A stretch of 64,000 nt of DNA. Origin: CAVXHV01 sp963761445 (GTDB taxonomy: Bacteria > Planctomycetota > Planctomycetia > Isosphaerales > Isosphaeraceae). The position numbers and the translations under genes are program-made. Within the stretch, counting starts at the first letter, position 1. Every line of letters begins with the position of its first letter. The DNA lies in NCBI GenBank assembly GCA_963761445.1, contig CAVXHV010000005.1, positions 3,472,001 to 3,536,000 of the forward strand. Reading direction: 5' to 3'. A model generated the notes under the pieces. It did not search any database. It was not told where the DNA came from and worked only from the letters and a program-made list of their open reading frames with translations. This document shows positions 45,213 to 54,777 of the stretch, piece by piece.

Positions 45213-47693
45213 AAAGCCAAAACGGGCCAACATGCAACGCGCGATCGCCAGCGCCACGGAGCTCACGCATGTGTTGCAGGTGATCCAACACCTCCCGCCG
45301 GGCCTCGATTTCGGGCGGTTCTTCTCTCTCTTCGGCACACTCCTCGGGCTGATGAATGCCGAGCAGTACGAGCGGGTGTTGCCCGTCGCCGACAACGCGC
45401 TGGCCGAGATCGATGTCGTCATGCGGTGTGCCGGCGCCCTGGAGGAACTGGTTGCTTTCAAGGGCGTCGTGGCCGCCAACGGGTTCAAGGCGGCGCTCGA
45501 ATTGGAGCGATTCTCTGTTGCGCTTCGCTACGCGGATGCCGATGTCCTGGCTCACGCTCAGGTTGCTTCGCCCTCGTACGGCTTGGCCCGGGCGTACAAC
45601 AACCGCGGGCTGGCGCGGCACGAACTCGGCCGGTTGGTCGAGGCGGAGGCGGACTACGCCACGGCGTTGGCGTCCATTGGCGATGCAGAGGACCAGGAAC
45701 TGCGCACGCTCAAACGCACGATCGAAGGGAACCTCGCCAGCCTACGCATGCAACGCGGGGAAGCGCCGCTGCGCCACTCGAATCGTTGCAATCCACAAAG
45801 GAGCTTCCGTGGCGGTCGACCATCAGCGGCGACGTGGTCGATCTCGTCGCGCGCCTGACCTCGCAGGCAATGGATCTCCTGCGCGTCGGTGGCCCGCAGG
45901 AGGCGCTGCCCCTCGCGCAGCAGGCGTTCGAGCTTGCCGAACGGCACACCGTTGGGGTCAAGAGCGCACGGCATTGCGGCGAGCAACTACGGCTACTGCC
46001 TGTGGCGGCTGCAAAGAGCCTCCGACGCCCTACCTGTCATCGACGGCGCGAAAGCTCTCCACCGCAGCGCGGAGGGTTGCCAGCAGCCGTTTGCCATCGA
46101 CTGCTACCACCTCGGGCTGGTCTACCAGGACTTGAAGCGGTACGGCGAGGCGCTGGTAGAGTTCAAGTTGGGCTGGGACGCCATTCGGACGGTGGCCCCG
46201 CGCGAGCCTGACGGCGCTCAATCTGCTGAGCCAGATCGGGTTGTACCGGATGCATGCCAAGGACGACCGACGCGGCCGTGCCGCGTTTACGAGGGGAATG
46301 GACCTATACGAGAGCATGCGACCAGACCTCGCCGACACCGAGGGGAAGCACGAGGACACGTTCCGCGCCTACAGAGGGTTGCTGCAGCGGTTCCTCTGGC
46401 TCGCCGATCGCGAAGACTGGACGGACGAGATATTCATCCTCATCGAACGGGGCAAAGCGCGGTTCTGGTTGGAATCGATGGACCGCACCCGGTCTGCTTC
46501 ACGGCAAGGTGCCCAACCATCGCTGGTCGAGACACCGCGCCGGCCGTCTGATCCGACAGACCAACGCCTCGCGGCGGTCCCGACGAGGCAGACACCAGCT
46601 TCGGCACCGGCCTACGATCAGCGCGCCCTACGCGCTCTGCTCGGTGACAAAGGTATATTGATCCAGTTCTACGTTGGTCCGGACGATGCCTTCGTCAGTT
46701 ACTCCAGCCAGGGGTTGCTCGACCACTACCGACTGGACATTAACGAGTCGCGGTGCCGGGACATCATCGGCCGCTACGTCTCGACGTTCGGGGCGTTCTA
46801 CACTCGCCCTGTCCGCGGCCTTGGCTCCTGCCCGCCGCCAAGTCATGCTTCGTTCATGCGCCATATCGGCGAACTGCTGTTCCCCATCTCAAAGTCACTC
46901 TTCGAAGGGGCGAAGCAGATCATCGTGATGCCCGATGGCCCGCTCTGGTCCCTGCCGTTCGACAGCCTTGAATTGCCCCTGCGGAATGGCTGGCGCCGGT
47001 TGGCGGAAGTCGCGCCGGTGTTCGTCGCGCCGTCCGTGGCGGCGATCCAGCAATTCCGCCAGCGGGCCGTTACGTCGCCGCCGCGGGACAACCGCTTCCT
47101 AATCGTCTCCGATCCCACCATCGGCACCTCGATTTCGCCCCTCCCCGGTGCCCGCCGAGAGGCGGCGTGGCTGAGAGAAACCGTGGCCCCGAAACTCGGT
47201 GTGGTCTGGCTAGAGGGCAACGATGCGACGCCAACGAACGTCACGCCGCAGTTCGAAACGGACCTCGCACATTCACATAGCCTCGCACGCCTACGGCGAG
47301 CCAGCAGACGATCTTCCCCACCTCCTCCTGACAGATGGCCGAGGCGGGTTGGCTAAGCTGTTCGCGCACGAGGTGGCTCGCCTTCCCATGAGGGCCAAGT
47401 TGGTCTACCTCTCGGCTTGTAGCACGTCCATGGGAAAGGGGTCCACGGGGGAAGGCTTAGTAAGCCTCGCCAGAGCATTCCTGATCGCGGGGGCGCGATG
47501 CGTGGTGGCGAGCCTCTGGCCCGTGGACGATGAAGAAGCTCTGCTGCTGTCCCAATTCTTTTACGAGGCGTATTTGACCGGAGAATCGCCGGCACAGGCG
47601 ATGCAGACGGCGAAGAGCGCCCTGTTGCGGTCGGGGGCAAGTGCATCGACCGTCTCGGCATTCCAGGTCTTTGGTGATGGTGGGACGACGTGA
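45202..47693 (+). pseudogene. TPR-CHAT caspase-like protease, about four frameshifts
   Basis: One gene in five frame segments. The N-terminal half has TPR-type helices (LARAYNNRGLARHELGRLVE, YHLGLVYQDLKRYGEALVEF). The C-terminal half is a CHAT protease: ILIQFYVGPDDAFV, IIVMPDGPLWSLPFDSLEL, catalytic His at 47286-47288 in HIHIASHAYGE, catalytic Cys at 47418-47420 in LVYLSACSTSMG, then VVASLWPVDDEE. Frame breaks lie near 45765, 45970, 46200 and 47265. All signature motifs survive, so sequence error is as likely as decay. CHAT proteases act as inducible cleaving enzymes, including in phage defence, and this one is encoded with a TIR protein. Confidence 0.75.
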
Positions 47694-48040
47694 TCCCAGC
47701 CACATCGATAAAGACTTCCAGGCACCCGGGGCGCGCGACCTGGCCAAGATTAAGGTGCACCAGGATCGTCGCGCCTGTCTGCCGGATTTTTGGAAGAGAA
47801 AATGATGACGGCAGCCGACGTCGCTGGACGGGCCATGCGACGATCGGGAATGGCGGACTTGCTCTCGAGGGCGACCGGAAAACCTGCAATGCGCCAGCGG
47901 GCTTGGGGGCTTATTGTCGCAGCCTCGTACCTGCAGAAACCAAAGGCAAAGGGCAAAAGGCAAGGACATGCATCGCGCGCTTAACACAATCAGGCAGTTT
48001 AGGTGACTTTGGCTGATCAACCACCGCAAGAGTTGCACCC

Positions 48041-48310
48041 ATGACAACGCCTCGCGCACACCTCTTCGACCCCGCCGTAATTCGCTGGTATCACTGCGTC
48101 ACGCGCTGTGTGCGACACGCTTTCTCGCTCAGCGAAGGCCCGCTCGACCGCAAACAATGGATCAAGCACCGGCTGGAAGAACTTGCAGAAATCGTTGCCG
48201 TTGCCGTCGGCGAGTTTTCCCTGATGGATAACCAATCCTCGTCGACTACACCGGCCGCCTCTTCCGCGACGGCAAATCCACCGAGCCGTTCACAGTCCTC
48301 AGACGACCCG
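48041..48310 (+). pseudogene. Y1 (IS200/REP-associated) transposase remnant with internal deletion
   Basis: From ATG 48041 the frame reads RWYHCVTRCVRHAFSLSEG, then DRKQWIKHRLEELAEI and FSLMDN, the N-terminus of REP-associated tyrosine transposases. After 48230 another frame shows LVDYTGRLFRDGKSTEPF, which belongs near the C-terminus of the same family. The middle with the catalytic Tyr is deleted. Inactive remnant. Confidence 0.6.
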
Positions 48311-48384
48311 CCACCCATCACCCGCCACTCGCCACCCCAAACACAATCTCCCAGGCAGGAGCCAGCTCCCAGGCAGGAGCCAGC

Positions 48385-48587
48385 ACCATGTCCTGCTTGA
48401 GTTGCGCACGGTCCCTTTCCGAAAGCAGGCGTCGCAATGGAGTAACTTGTTCCATCGTGACATGTGATTGTCCAAGGTGCTTCAGATCATTCCGCCAAAC
48501 GCAACAGACAAGAGGCCACCGGCACTTGGCCAATCGGACCATCACTTATCCTGATCGGCCCAATGTCGATTATCGTGACCGCTCTCA
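48385..48587 (-). pseudogene. AbiEi-like remnant and dispersed repeat, copy 2
   Basis: 48385-48490 encodes on the minus strand LKHLGQSHVTMEQVTPL and DRAQLKQDMVLAPAW, the same segment as in the AbiEi-like gene at 53 kb. It runs directly into the dispersed repeat (48493-48587). Compared with copy 1, the DNA between the two parts has been lost. A 12-15 base motif (AGGCAGGAGCCAG) is duplicated at about 48354-48383. Confidence 0.55.
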
Positions 48588-48876
48588 GCCGTGGGTGCGT
48601 CGGCATGCGAGGGCTTACGGTTGACGCAAGGAGAGGGTGCGGCGCGTTATCATGTTGCGGATGGGCCGCGCCGATTTTCCGGCCAGCGGGCTTTCGCCCA
48701 ACGGCTGTCCTACCTGTGCCGCAGGTGTAATTGGTGAATACGCCCGTCGAGTTTGGGACCGTGCGCAGAACCGAGGCCATTATTTGAGCAGATAGACACC
48801 GCCAGATGAAGCTAAGATGGTGGTCGCTCCGGTGCAGGCGCATGCTCAAGCCCCGCTCGGCACACCACTTCTTGTT

Positions 48877-50301
48877 CTAGAGGAAACTGATGGCGTGGCC
48901 GTAATTGAAGAGCTTCGTCAAAACGTAGTTGGCGATCTCCGAGCGGGTCGTATCCGTGCGCCACATCATCTCGAGCCGGACCGGGTCGAGATGGGGATTG
49001 CAAACGAGGTCGCTTTTCCGGGTCAGTCCTCCACCGAGGTCGATCTCTTGCTCGAACTGCTCGATCAAGCCGCAATCGATCAGTGCCTGTCCCAGGACCT
49101 TGTTGAGAGCGATGTCATTCGTCTTGGCGATGGCCATCAATGCATCGAACGGGGCCAGCCGCTCGGCCTTCGGCTTGGGACCGCGTTTCAGGGTTCCCAC
49201 TGGCTCGCCGCGGAGGGCACTGGCAAGCTCGCTGTCCAGAAGACGATCTTTCCCGCTGGTTGCTCCGCTCACGATAAAGCCGGATTTCGCCAGCTCGACA
49301 CGGAGCAAAGCGTCTGCGTATTCATGGACGAGCTCGATCGCGGAGAGCGCCGACAGGTGAAGGATCTTGGCGTCGAAAGCCGCGCCCAGCAAGCCCAGAC
49401 GTTCTGGGTGTTCCTTCAATTCCTTGATGATGTTTGCATCCGTTGCCGCCATCAGGCGGTCAACATCGGCTGTCGAGTACTGGCCCCGGGTCAGGACGCC
49501 GACATCGGCCTCGGGATCGTTCCTCGCGATCACAACGACCCACATCCGGCATTGTTCCTGGGCCTCGAGCTTGCTGGCCAGGATCTCGCGGTTTTTCCGC
49601 TCTTCGATCTGCAAGAGCTTGAGAAAGGTTCCAATGGTCCCGGCCTGGCCCGCGAGAACCTCGGCGCGTTCCTCCGAGATTCCCAGCTCGGCCAGCGACG
49701 CTCCGTAATTGAAGGTCGCGACCGTCTGGCGCGCGATCCTGAGGTACTCGCTTCGTGCAGGGCCGGCGTAGCGAAACACTGGCTCCTCGACGCCGAGAAG
49801 GGCCTCGCCGCCGATCTGACGCGCAGCCGCCACCAACTTGTCCGCGATCGGTTCCGAGTTGCAGGGCCAGACCACGACCGTCCGTTCACCTGCCGTAGAC
49901 CGAACGAACGCGTTGATTGCCAGAGTCGCCGACTCGATCTCGACGTCGGACGTGTCTCCCAAGGCTTCGCGGCTCTCGATGACGACGACCCTCATCGCCT
50001 CATCGCTGGGAGAGAGAGCCTGGAGTCCTTCCCGGATCGGTTCGTCGCGCCTGACCGAGACGGTCTGGACCCCCTTCCTGAAAAGTCCCATCGTGTGGAG
50101 AAGGGTCGTTTTCCCGGATCCGGTTTCCCCTCCGAGGACCAGAAATGCACCGCAGAGAGAAGAAGCCATCTCATCGTGGAGATGATCGAATTTCCTTAAC
50201 CCTTCCTCGACCGGAACGATCAAGGATATGAGGTCATGGCCATTCAGCATCTTCTCGACGCTCTCGAACCGGATGGGGACTCTCGGCCTTGGGATGGTCA
50301 T
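48877..50301 (-). CDS. P-loop NTPase of unknown family
   Basis: Protein of 474 residues with an intact frame. Walker A is FLVLGGETGSGKTTLLHTMG (about residues 53-72) and a possible Walker B is MRVVVIESREA. No signal peptide or membrane segment is seen. The C-terminal half is helical and has a basic stretch (GTLKRGPKPKAERL) that could touch nucleic acid. It does not clearly match AAA, STAND or ABC families. It follows an unknown gene (51695-50577) and an SGNH hydrolase on the same strand. The start is ATG 50301 with GGAGAGAGAG upstream. Confidence 0.65.
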   Translation of the reverse strand: MTIPRPRVPIRFESVEKMLNGHDLISLIVPVEEGLRKFDHLHDEMASSLCGAFLVLGGETGSGKTTLLHTMGLFRKGVQTVSVRRDEPIREGLQALSPSDEAMRVVVIESREALGDTSDVEIESATLAINAFVRSTAGERTVVVWPCNSEPIADKLVAAARQIGGEALLGVEEPVFRYAGPARSEYLRIARQTVATFNYGASLAELGISEERAEVLAGQAGTIGTFLKLLQIEERKNREILASKLEAQEQCRMWVVVIARNDPEADVGVLTRGQYSTADVDRLMAATDANIIKELKEHPERLGLLGAAFDAKILHLSALSAIELVHEYADALLRVELAKSGFIVSGATSGKDRLLDSELASALRGEPVGTLKRGPKPKAERLAPFDALMAIAKTNDIALNKVLGQALIDCGLIEQFEQEIDLGGGLTRKSDLVCNPHLDPVRLEMMWRTDTTRSEIANYVLTKLFNYGHAISFL

Positions 50302-50576
50302 TGTGCTCTCTCTCCGGCTCCGTCCATCAGGCGTTCATCTTCCGTTGCTCCCGCTCCGGCCAGGTGTTTGTCGTCGCCGCGCTGGCCCGGGACCAAGTTT
50401 TCAGTATATCCTGGCGCCCGGGCCACGTCGCGGTGGTGTAGCTGGGGCCGACTGGCCCAAACGAGTGAACGGCGCATCGTTTCCTTCGCCAGTGCGAGCC
50501 ACCCGCTTGTTCCCGGGTCATTCGTGACCGCTCAGATGTGCTCCCAGCCCAAACTGACTCCTCACGGAAATTGAAG

Positions 50577-51695
50577 TCATCCTCGATGCGTAAATGGATC
50601 GGCCGCCAAAAGCTGTTCAAGCAGTCCCTTGAACCAAACGCCGTCCGTTTCCATACTCGGTTTCGTCAACAGCATGAAATTGTGTCCATTGGCCTGCCAG
50701 ACCGCTTCGTGGGGGCCATATCGCTCAGTCAAGAATGCGTGGTGAACCTCTTGACCGCGGATGCTCAGGATCTCGGTCGAACAAGGCTGAAGATCCAGCC
50801 GCGGCGGATACGGAACACCGTGGGTCTGATTCGACGGAGAAACCAGCATCCGCAAGTATCGGCCTGGAGGCTCGTCCGCCTCGTACACGTAGTCAATCTC
50901 TTGAGGCAGTTCCGTCGATCCATAAACAAACGCCGCGTTCAAACGAAAGCCATAGGCAGGCGGCGGGGCGACTTCTCGACCGGGCAGATCAGCCGGGATT
51001 TTCGTAGCACTGTAAAGAGCCAGTAGAGCGCTGGGAGGCTTTCGCTCGTGCGCAAAGTATCCGCAGGGGACAGCGATGGTCTGCTCCCGGTGACGGCTCT
51101 GGTAGCACAGCTCTGCAAGGGAAGTTGCGAGAATGCGTCTTCTTGCGTCCAGATCGACAGGGGACATCCCGCAGCAAATGGCCCGTAGTTCGTCGTCGTC
51201 AAAGGCGCCCTCGTAGGTGGAAAGCTCGATCGTGGTGCGGTCGATGCTCACGGCCGCGGCACGGGCCTTGCGAAAGTCAGTGCCGAGCCAGCCGATGTTC
51301 TTGCCCACTTCAAACGGCTCGTTCCGGCTTTTCCACAGGCAAGGATGGTCAAATGCCGGAGGTGCCCAGTCGTAGAGGAACTGCTTCACACGCACGCGAC
51401 GACCGCCGCCGACGATCTCAAAGCGGAGCGAACACCGGTTGTGGTCGTGCCAGTCCGGCCGGCCTGTTACGTCGCTGGTGCGACCGGGAGGGGCCTCCGG
51501 CCGAAGGGTAAGATTTTCGACCGATAGGTCAGGCGGAAGATCGCGAGGCCGCAGGACGACAAAATTGCACCATGGCTGGACTTGTTCCCACGCGACAGTG
51601 CGAAGTTTTGACTCCTCGCAATCCACGGAGCTCGCCGTCGAATGTCGCCAGTATTCTGAGCCAGCGTGGTTTTCGGTTGTTGTTTCCTGTGTCAC
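50577..51695 (-). CDS. hypothetical protein upstream of P-loop NTPase
   Basis: Protein of 372 residues. GTG 51695 is chosen because GGAGG lies 8 bases upstream; a longer frame from 51788 lacks one. It is Trp/Pro-rich, with an N-terminal beta domain (CNFVVLRPRDLPPDLSVENL, RVRVKQFLYDWAPPAFDHPC) and a mixed C-terminal part (PGRYLRMLVSPSNQTHG). No family was recognised. It lies between an SGNH hydrolase and a P-loop NTPase on one strand, with a 275-base gap before the latter in which no gene could be supported. Confidence 0.55.
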   Translation of the reverse strand: MTQETTTENHAGSEYWRHSTASSVDCEESKLRTVAWEQVQPWCNFVVLRPRDLPPDLSVENLTLRPEAPPGRTSDVTGRPDWHDHNRCSLRFEIVGGGRRVRVKQFLYDWAPPAFDHPCLWKSRNEPFEVGKNIGWLGTDFRKARAAAVSIDRTTIELSTYEGAFDDDELRAICCGMSPVDLDARRRILATSLAELCYQSRHREQTIAVPCGYFAHERKPPSALLALYSATKIPADLPGREVAPPPAYGFRLNAAFVYGSTELPQEIDYVYEADEPPGRYLRMLVSPSNQTHGVPYPPRLDLQPCSTEILSIRGQEVHHAFLTERYGPHEAVWQANGHNFMLLTKPSMETDGVWFKGLLEQLLAADPFTHRG

Positions 51696-51791
51696 GTTAA
51701 GTTCCTCCAGCGGTCGGGATGACGCCGGGTCAGGCAGCGCTGTGGGCGAGAAGCACTTTTTGAATCCGTATTCTCGAGGTGAGAACAACCA

Positions 51792-52496
51792 TCATTGCGC
51801 GAGGAACGGACGGACGCGGTCTGCGAGCAGCTTGTAGCCTTCGGCGGCGAAGTGGAGCCTGTCCTTCATGAACAGCTCGGGGCGCGCACGGCCGTCGGGA
51901 GTGAGGCTGATGTCGTACGCATCGACAAAGCCGACTCGCGGCATATCCAGGGAGATCTCGCGGATCAGTCTGTTCAATTCGCGGTTCTTGTCCGCCTCGC
52001 CCCATCGCGCGGGTGCCGGGCTGACGGCGATGTAGAGGATCTCCGTTTTAGGCAGTCGGGCGTGAACCACGCGGACGAATTCTACGAAATCAGCCGCCAC
52101 TTCTCTGGGAACCCGCCCGGCGTGGATGTCGTTGCCCCCTGCTCGGAGAAAGATCTGCTTGGGCTCGTGCGGGAAGATGAGGCGGTCGGCGAAGTGGGTG
52201 GAATCCACGATTTCCGTGCCGCCAAAGCCGCGGTTGATGACGTGGTGATCCGGGAAGTCGACGGCGAGCGTTTTCCAGAGCCTGATCGTCGAGGAGCCGA
52301 TAAAGAGGATTCCCCCCTTCCCAGGGGGCTTCTCGCGATCCGCCGCTTCATATGCGGCGACCTCTTTTTCGAATTTCGCGTAGTCTCGCGCGGCCGCGTA
52401 TCGGCTTCGGGGTGCGTCCTGGCCGGATAAACGCGCCGGCGAGATCGCCGCGAGCAGACTCAGGGCCATTGTCACACTGATTACCGCTTTGGTCAT
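51792..52496 (-). CDS. secreted SGNH/GDSL-type hydrolase
   Basis: Protein of 234 residues from ATG 52496 with a signal peptide (MTKAVISVTMALSLLAAIS). The four SGNH blocks are present: catalytic Ser in ILFIGSSTIRLW, Gly in INRGFGGTEIV, Asn in FLRAGGNDIHAG, and the Asp/His pair in MKDRLHFAAEGYKLLA. It is likely an extracytoplasmic esterase or acetyl esterase; the substrate is unknown. It is first in a minus-strand run with the unknown protein and the P-loop NTPase. Confidence 0.85.
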   Translation of the reverse strand: MTKAVISVTMALSLLAAISPARLSGQDAPRSRYAAARDYAKFEKEVAAYEAADREKPPGKGGILFIGSSTIRLWKTLAVDFPDHHVINRGFGGTEIVDSTHFADRLIFPHEPKQIFLRAGGNDIHAGRVPREVAADFVEFVRVVHARLPKTEILYIAVSPAPARWGEADKNRELNRLIREISLDMPRVGFVDAYDISLTPDGRARPELFMKDRLHFAAEGYKLLADRVRPFLAQ

Positions 52497-52660
52497 GCTT
52501 CCGGACCTCATGCCAGGACCGCCGTCTCGATCGCTCATCGCACCGCTTCGTTCGCAACTGAAGCAGAGCGGTGTGGCTCCATCGTACAAAGCCGTTAAAG
52601 GCTCGCAAGGGGTCGTGTGTTTCCACGTTGCGGTCGGCGCAATTGCCCGTCGGCCGTGAG

Positions 52661-53035
52661 CTACTCTTGCGAACGAAGGACGTTGATGCGGGCTTCCGCG
52701 TCACGGAGCGCTTCAACTACTTCCTCGAATGTAGGAGGAGGAGCCAGAAACATCGGTCCCATTTTGGCATAATCCTGTGCCAATTCGCTATTTCGATGCG
52801 ACGGTGGGACAAGGCGCAGGCCGCCGGGTTTAGCCTCAGTATAGTTTGCCCAGGATGACCCGAAAAAGCGGGACTTGAAGAGGGCAACCCGTTCGAGCAG
52901 GTCCAACCGAGCCAGGGAGGCCGCGCCGGCGGGTTGCTTCCACAGGGCTGCCAGGTCGGAGTAGTGCCGGGAAAACCGATCGCCGACAGGCTGGTCAGCG
53001 GGACGGTGATACTCGGCAGTGCCGCCGTTCCGCGA
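52661..53035 (-). pseudogene. AbiEii-like toxin, C-terminal fragment
   Basis: The minus-strand frame ending at 52661 reads HRPADQPVGDRFSRHYSDLA, then FKSRFFGSSWANYTEAKPGG and LRLVPPSHRN, the C-terminal part of nucleotidyltransferase-type AbiEii toxins. The catalytic N-terminal nucleotidyltransferase region is gone. The fragment joins directly to the end of the AbiEi-like antitoxin gene, so one deletion removed the antitoxin tail and the toxin active site. Confidence 0.65.
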
Positions 53036-53642
53036 TCGCCTGCAAGAACGGACGCATCCAGGCAGGAGCCAGAACCATGTCCTGCTTGAGTTGCGCACGG
53101 TCTTTTTCCGAAAGCAGGCTTCGCAATGGGGCAAGTCGCTCCATCGTGACGTGTGGTTGCCCCAGGTACTTCAGTCCCTGGATGACCACGCCGCTCATTC
53201 GTCCTGCCGCTGCCATCGCTCGCGTCGTCGTCCGCTTCAGAATAATCTCCTGAGTCCCGACCCTTACCCGGCGCGAAGGCCCGTCGGTTAGGAAGACCGC
53301 TTTGGCGGGCACTTGCTCAGAGAGGTGGAGAAGGTTGGCCGAGTAAGCAGCCGACGGTTGGATGCGCAACCGGTCACGGCCGGCCACCGCCTTCGCGATC
53401 GCGTCTACAGACGGAGTGAGCCATCCCAGTTGCGGATGTGACTTCGGATAATCGTACAGTCCTCGCGCTAGCCGTCGCAGGACGCCTTGCTTGACCAGGC
53501 GATGGAGCACAAAATCAACCCCCTGACGGCTGCCAAGGTCGAGAAAGTCACCTGGAACGAACACAGAACTGCGCCCGGATCCATGAATTCGGACAAGCAT
53601 ATTACTTTCAAGGCTTTGTGGCTTACGACGTATCGTTTTCAT
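52995..53642 (-). CDS. AbiEi-like antitoxin (DUF6088), truncated at C-terminus
   Basis: Protein of 215 residues. The N-terminal wHTH-type region is typical of AbiEi/DUF6088 (GRSSVFVPGDFLDLGSRQGV and VLRRLARGLYDYPKSHPQLG), followed by the C-terminal domain MERLAPLRSLLSEKDRAQL and LAPAWMRPFLQAIA. The last residues (RRHCRVSPSR) look foreign, made by the deletion fusing it to the toxin remnant. These antitoxins repress their operon and counter an AbiEii nucleotidyltransferase toxin. Start is ATG 53642 or ATG 53600. Confidence 0.7.
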   Translation of the reverse strand: MKTIRRKPQSLESNMLVRIHGSGRSSVFVPGDFLDLGSRQGVDFVLHRLVKQGVLRRLARGLYDYPKSHPQLGWLTPSVDAIAKAVAGRDRLRIQPSAAYSANLLHLSEQVPAKAVFLTDGPSRRVRVGTQEIILKRTTTRAMAAAGRMSGVVIQGLKYLGQPHVTMERLAPLRSLLSEKDRAQLKQDMVLAPAWMRPFLQAIAERRHCRVSPSR

Positions 53643-54104
53643 CTAAGAAAAAATGCCACGTTTTTCTTATACATTCAAGCCAAAAAATCGGGCCCAACTC
53701 ATTCGGGGTTCCTGTGCGGAGGTGTGGTTCTCGGCGCCTCTCTCGCTTCTGCCTTCGGACATCGTTCCCTCCCGCACGGATCAAAGAAACACCGGACGCG
53801 CGGAGTGGCGAAGATCCGCGTGATCCAGTCTATTTCATCCGCTACCCGTGGTTATCGGCTTAGATAGGCGCGTTCTTGTGACAACGTTGGACTTGGTTTA
53901 CTTTCTTCCCTTTGGATCTATCTCGGCTACTTATACGCGTGAGTAGACATGGAACCCAAGGTTCGATCGCGTGAAAACCTCGTGACGCAATAGAGAACAG
54001 GGCATTGGTACTTGGTCCATCGGACCATCAATTATCATGATCAGCCCAATATCGATTATTGTGATCACTCTCATGCTCGTCAGCCACGAGGTCTGTGACA
54101 ACCC
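53643..54104. repeat. dispersed repeat family, copy 3, with flanking gene-free DNA
   Basis: No gene was recognised. 53936-53984 and 54010-54073 match the two blocks of copy 1 (42551-42592 and 42811-42874) at roughly 85-90 percent by eye. The repeat ends at about 54105, where a photolyase reading frame is cut off. The stretch 53640-53700 is AT-rich and probably holds the antitoxin promoter. Confidence 0.55.
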
Positions 54105-54200
54105 GGTATGACAGGCCCGCCATGACGGACGCCGGCCAGAAGCGCCGGATTGTCGGCCAGACGCAGGTCCTGACGAAACCAAACCAGGGACCGCCAGCAT
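54105..54200 (-). pseudogene. phr: deoxyribodipyrimidine photolyase, N-terminal fragment
   Basis: Only about 30 residues remain: LVWFRQDLRLADNPALLAG and then HGGPVIPG, the universal photolyase/cryptochrome N-terminus. The natural start is probably ATG 54200, four bases past the SRPBCC stop; one extra C in CCC separates this ATG from the conserved frame. The gene is cut at about 54105 by the dispersed repeat. Confidence 0.65.
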
Positions 54201-54203
54201 CGC

Positions 54204-54671
54204 TCAAGAGCGCACCGGAGCCCCCAAGATCTCGGACACTTTCTTGGCTCTATAGTCGAAGATCGCATTCAGTTCGGCTTTTACCACGCAGGCGTGCGCG
54301 AGTCGCCCCAGGAGCCCAAACGGGAGGGCGTAACGGACCGTGTCGCCTATCAGAGTTCCTCCATCGATTGACTGAAAGCTGTGGCTGTGCTGCCAAAGGC
54401 TGTATGGGCCCTTGAGTTGGACATCATCGAAATCGGTGGGCGGATCCCAGCAAGTAATCTCGGTCACCCAACGCACGGGAAACCCATGCCAGCGCAACAT
54501 GTAGTCGATTTTCGCTCCTGGTCGCATCACGATCGGCTCAGGGCTCAGAATCCGGAAGCCCAACCAGGGAGGAGTAATCGCGCCCAGGTTCTTCGCGTCC
54601 GAAAAAAACGCGAAGACATCATCGAGCGCCCGGGGAATCCACTGCTCGCGCTGGAGCACCAAGCTTTTCAT
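54204..54671 (-). CDS. SRPBCC family protein
   Basis: Protein of 155 residues. The Bet v 1/START-like pattern is clear: LQREQWIPRALDDVFAFFSD at the N-terminus, PPWLGFRILSP, and a final helix FDYRAKKVSEIL. Such proteins bind hydrophobic ligands. Members with this N-terminus are commonly encoded next to photolyase and TspO in light-regulated carotenoid clusters, which fits the neighbours here (TspO upstream, photolyase fragment directly downstream). Confidence 0.8.
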   Translation of the reverse strand: MKSLVLQREQWIPRALDDVFAFFSDAKNLGAITPPWLGFRILSPEPIVMRPGAKIDYMLRWHGFPVRWVTEITCWDPPTDFDDVQLKGPYSLWQHSHSFQSIDGGTLIGDTVRYALPFGLLGRLAHACVVKAELNAIFDYRAKKVSEILGAPVRS

Positions 54672-54777
54672 CGGACAAGCCCCGCCCGGTTGAGACGCGT
54701 TTCGGCGATGGCCCCGCCGCCGCGTTCAACGCCTCGAGCAGCCTGCACCAACTGTACCTTCCATGTCGTATCGGCAA

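Noticed and set aside
48817..50199. 460-residue plus-strand frame opposite the P-loop NTPase
   Set aside because: The minus frame holds a Walker A motif and a good ribosome binding site; the plus frame has no recognisable motif.
50302..50576. Small minus-strand gene of 60-97 residues between the unknown protein and the P-loop NTPase
   Set aside because: No ribosome binding site, no family and skewed Trp/Arg/Thr content; not supported.
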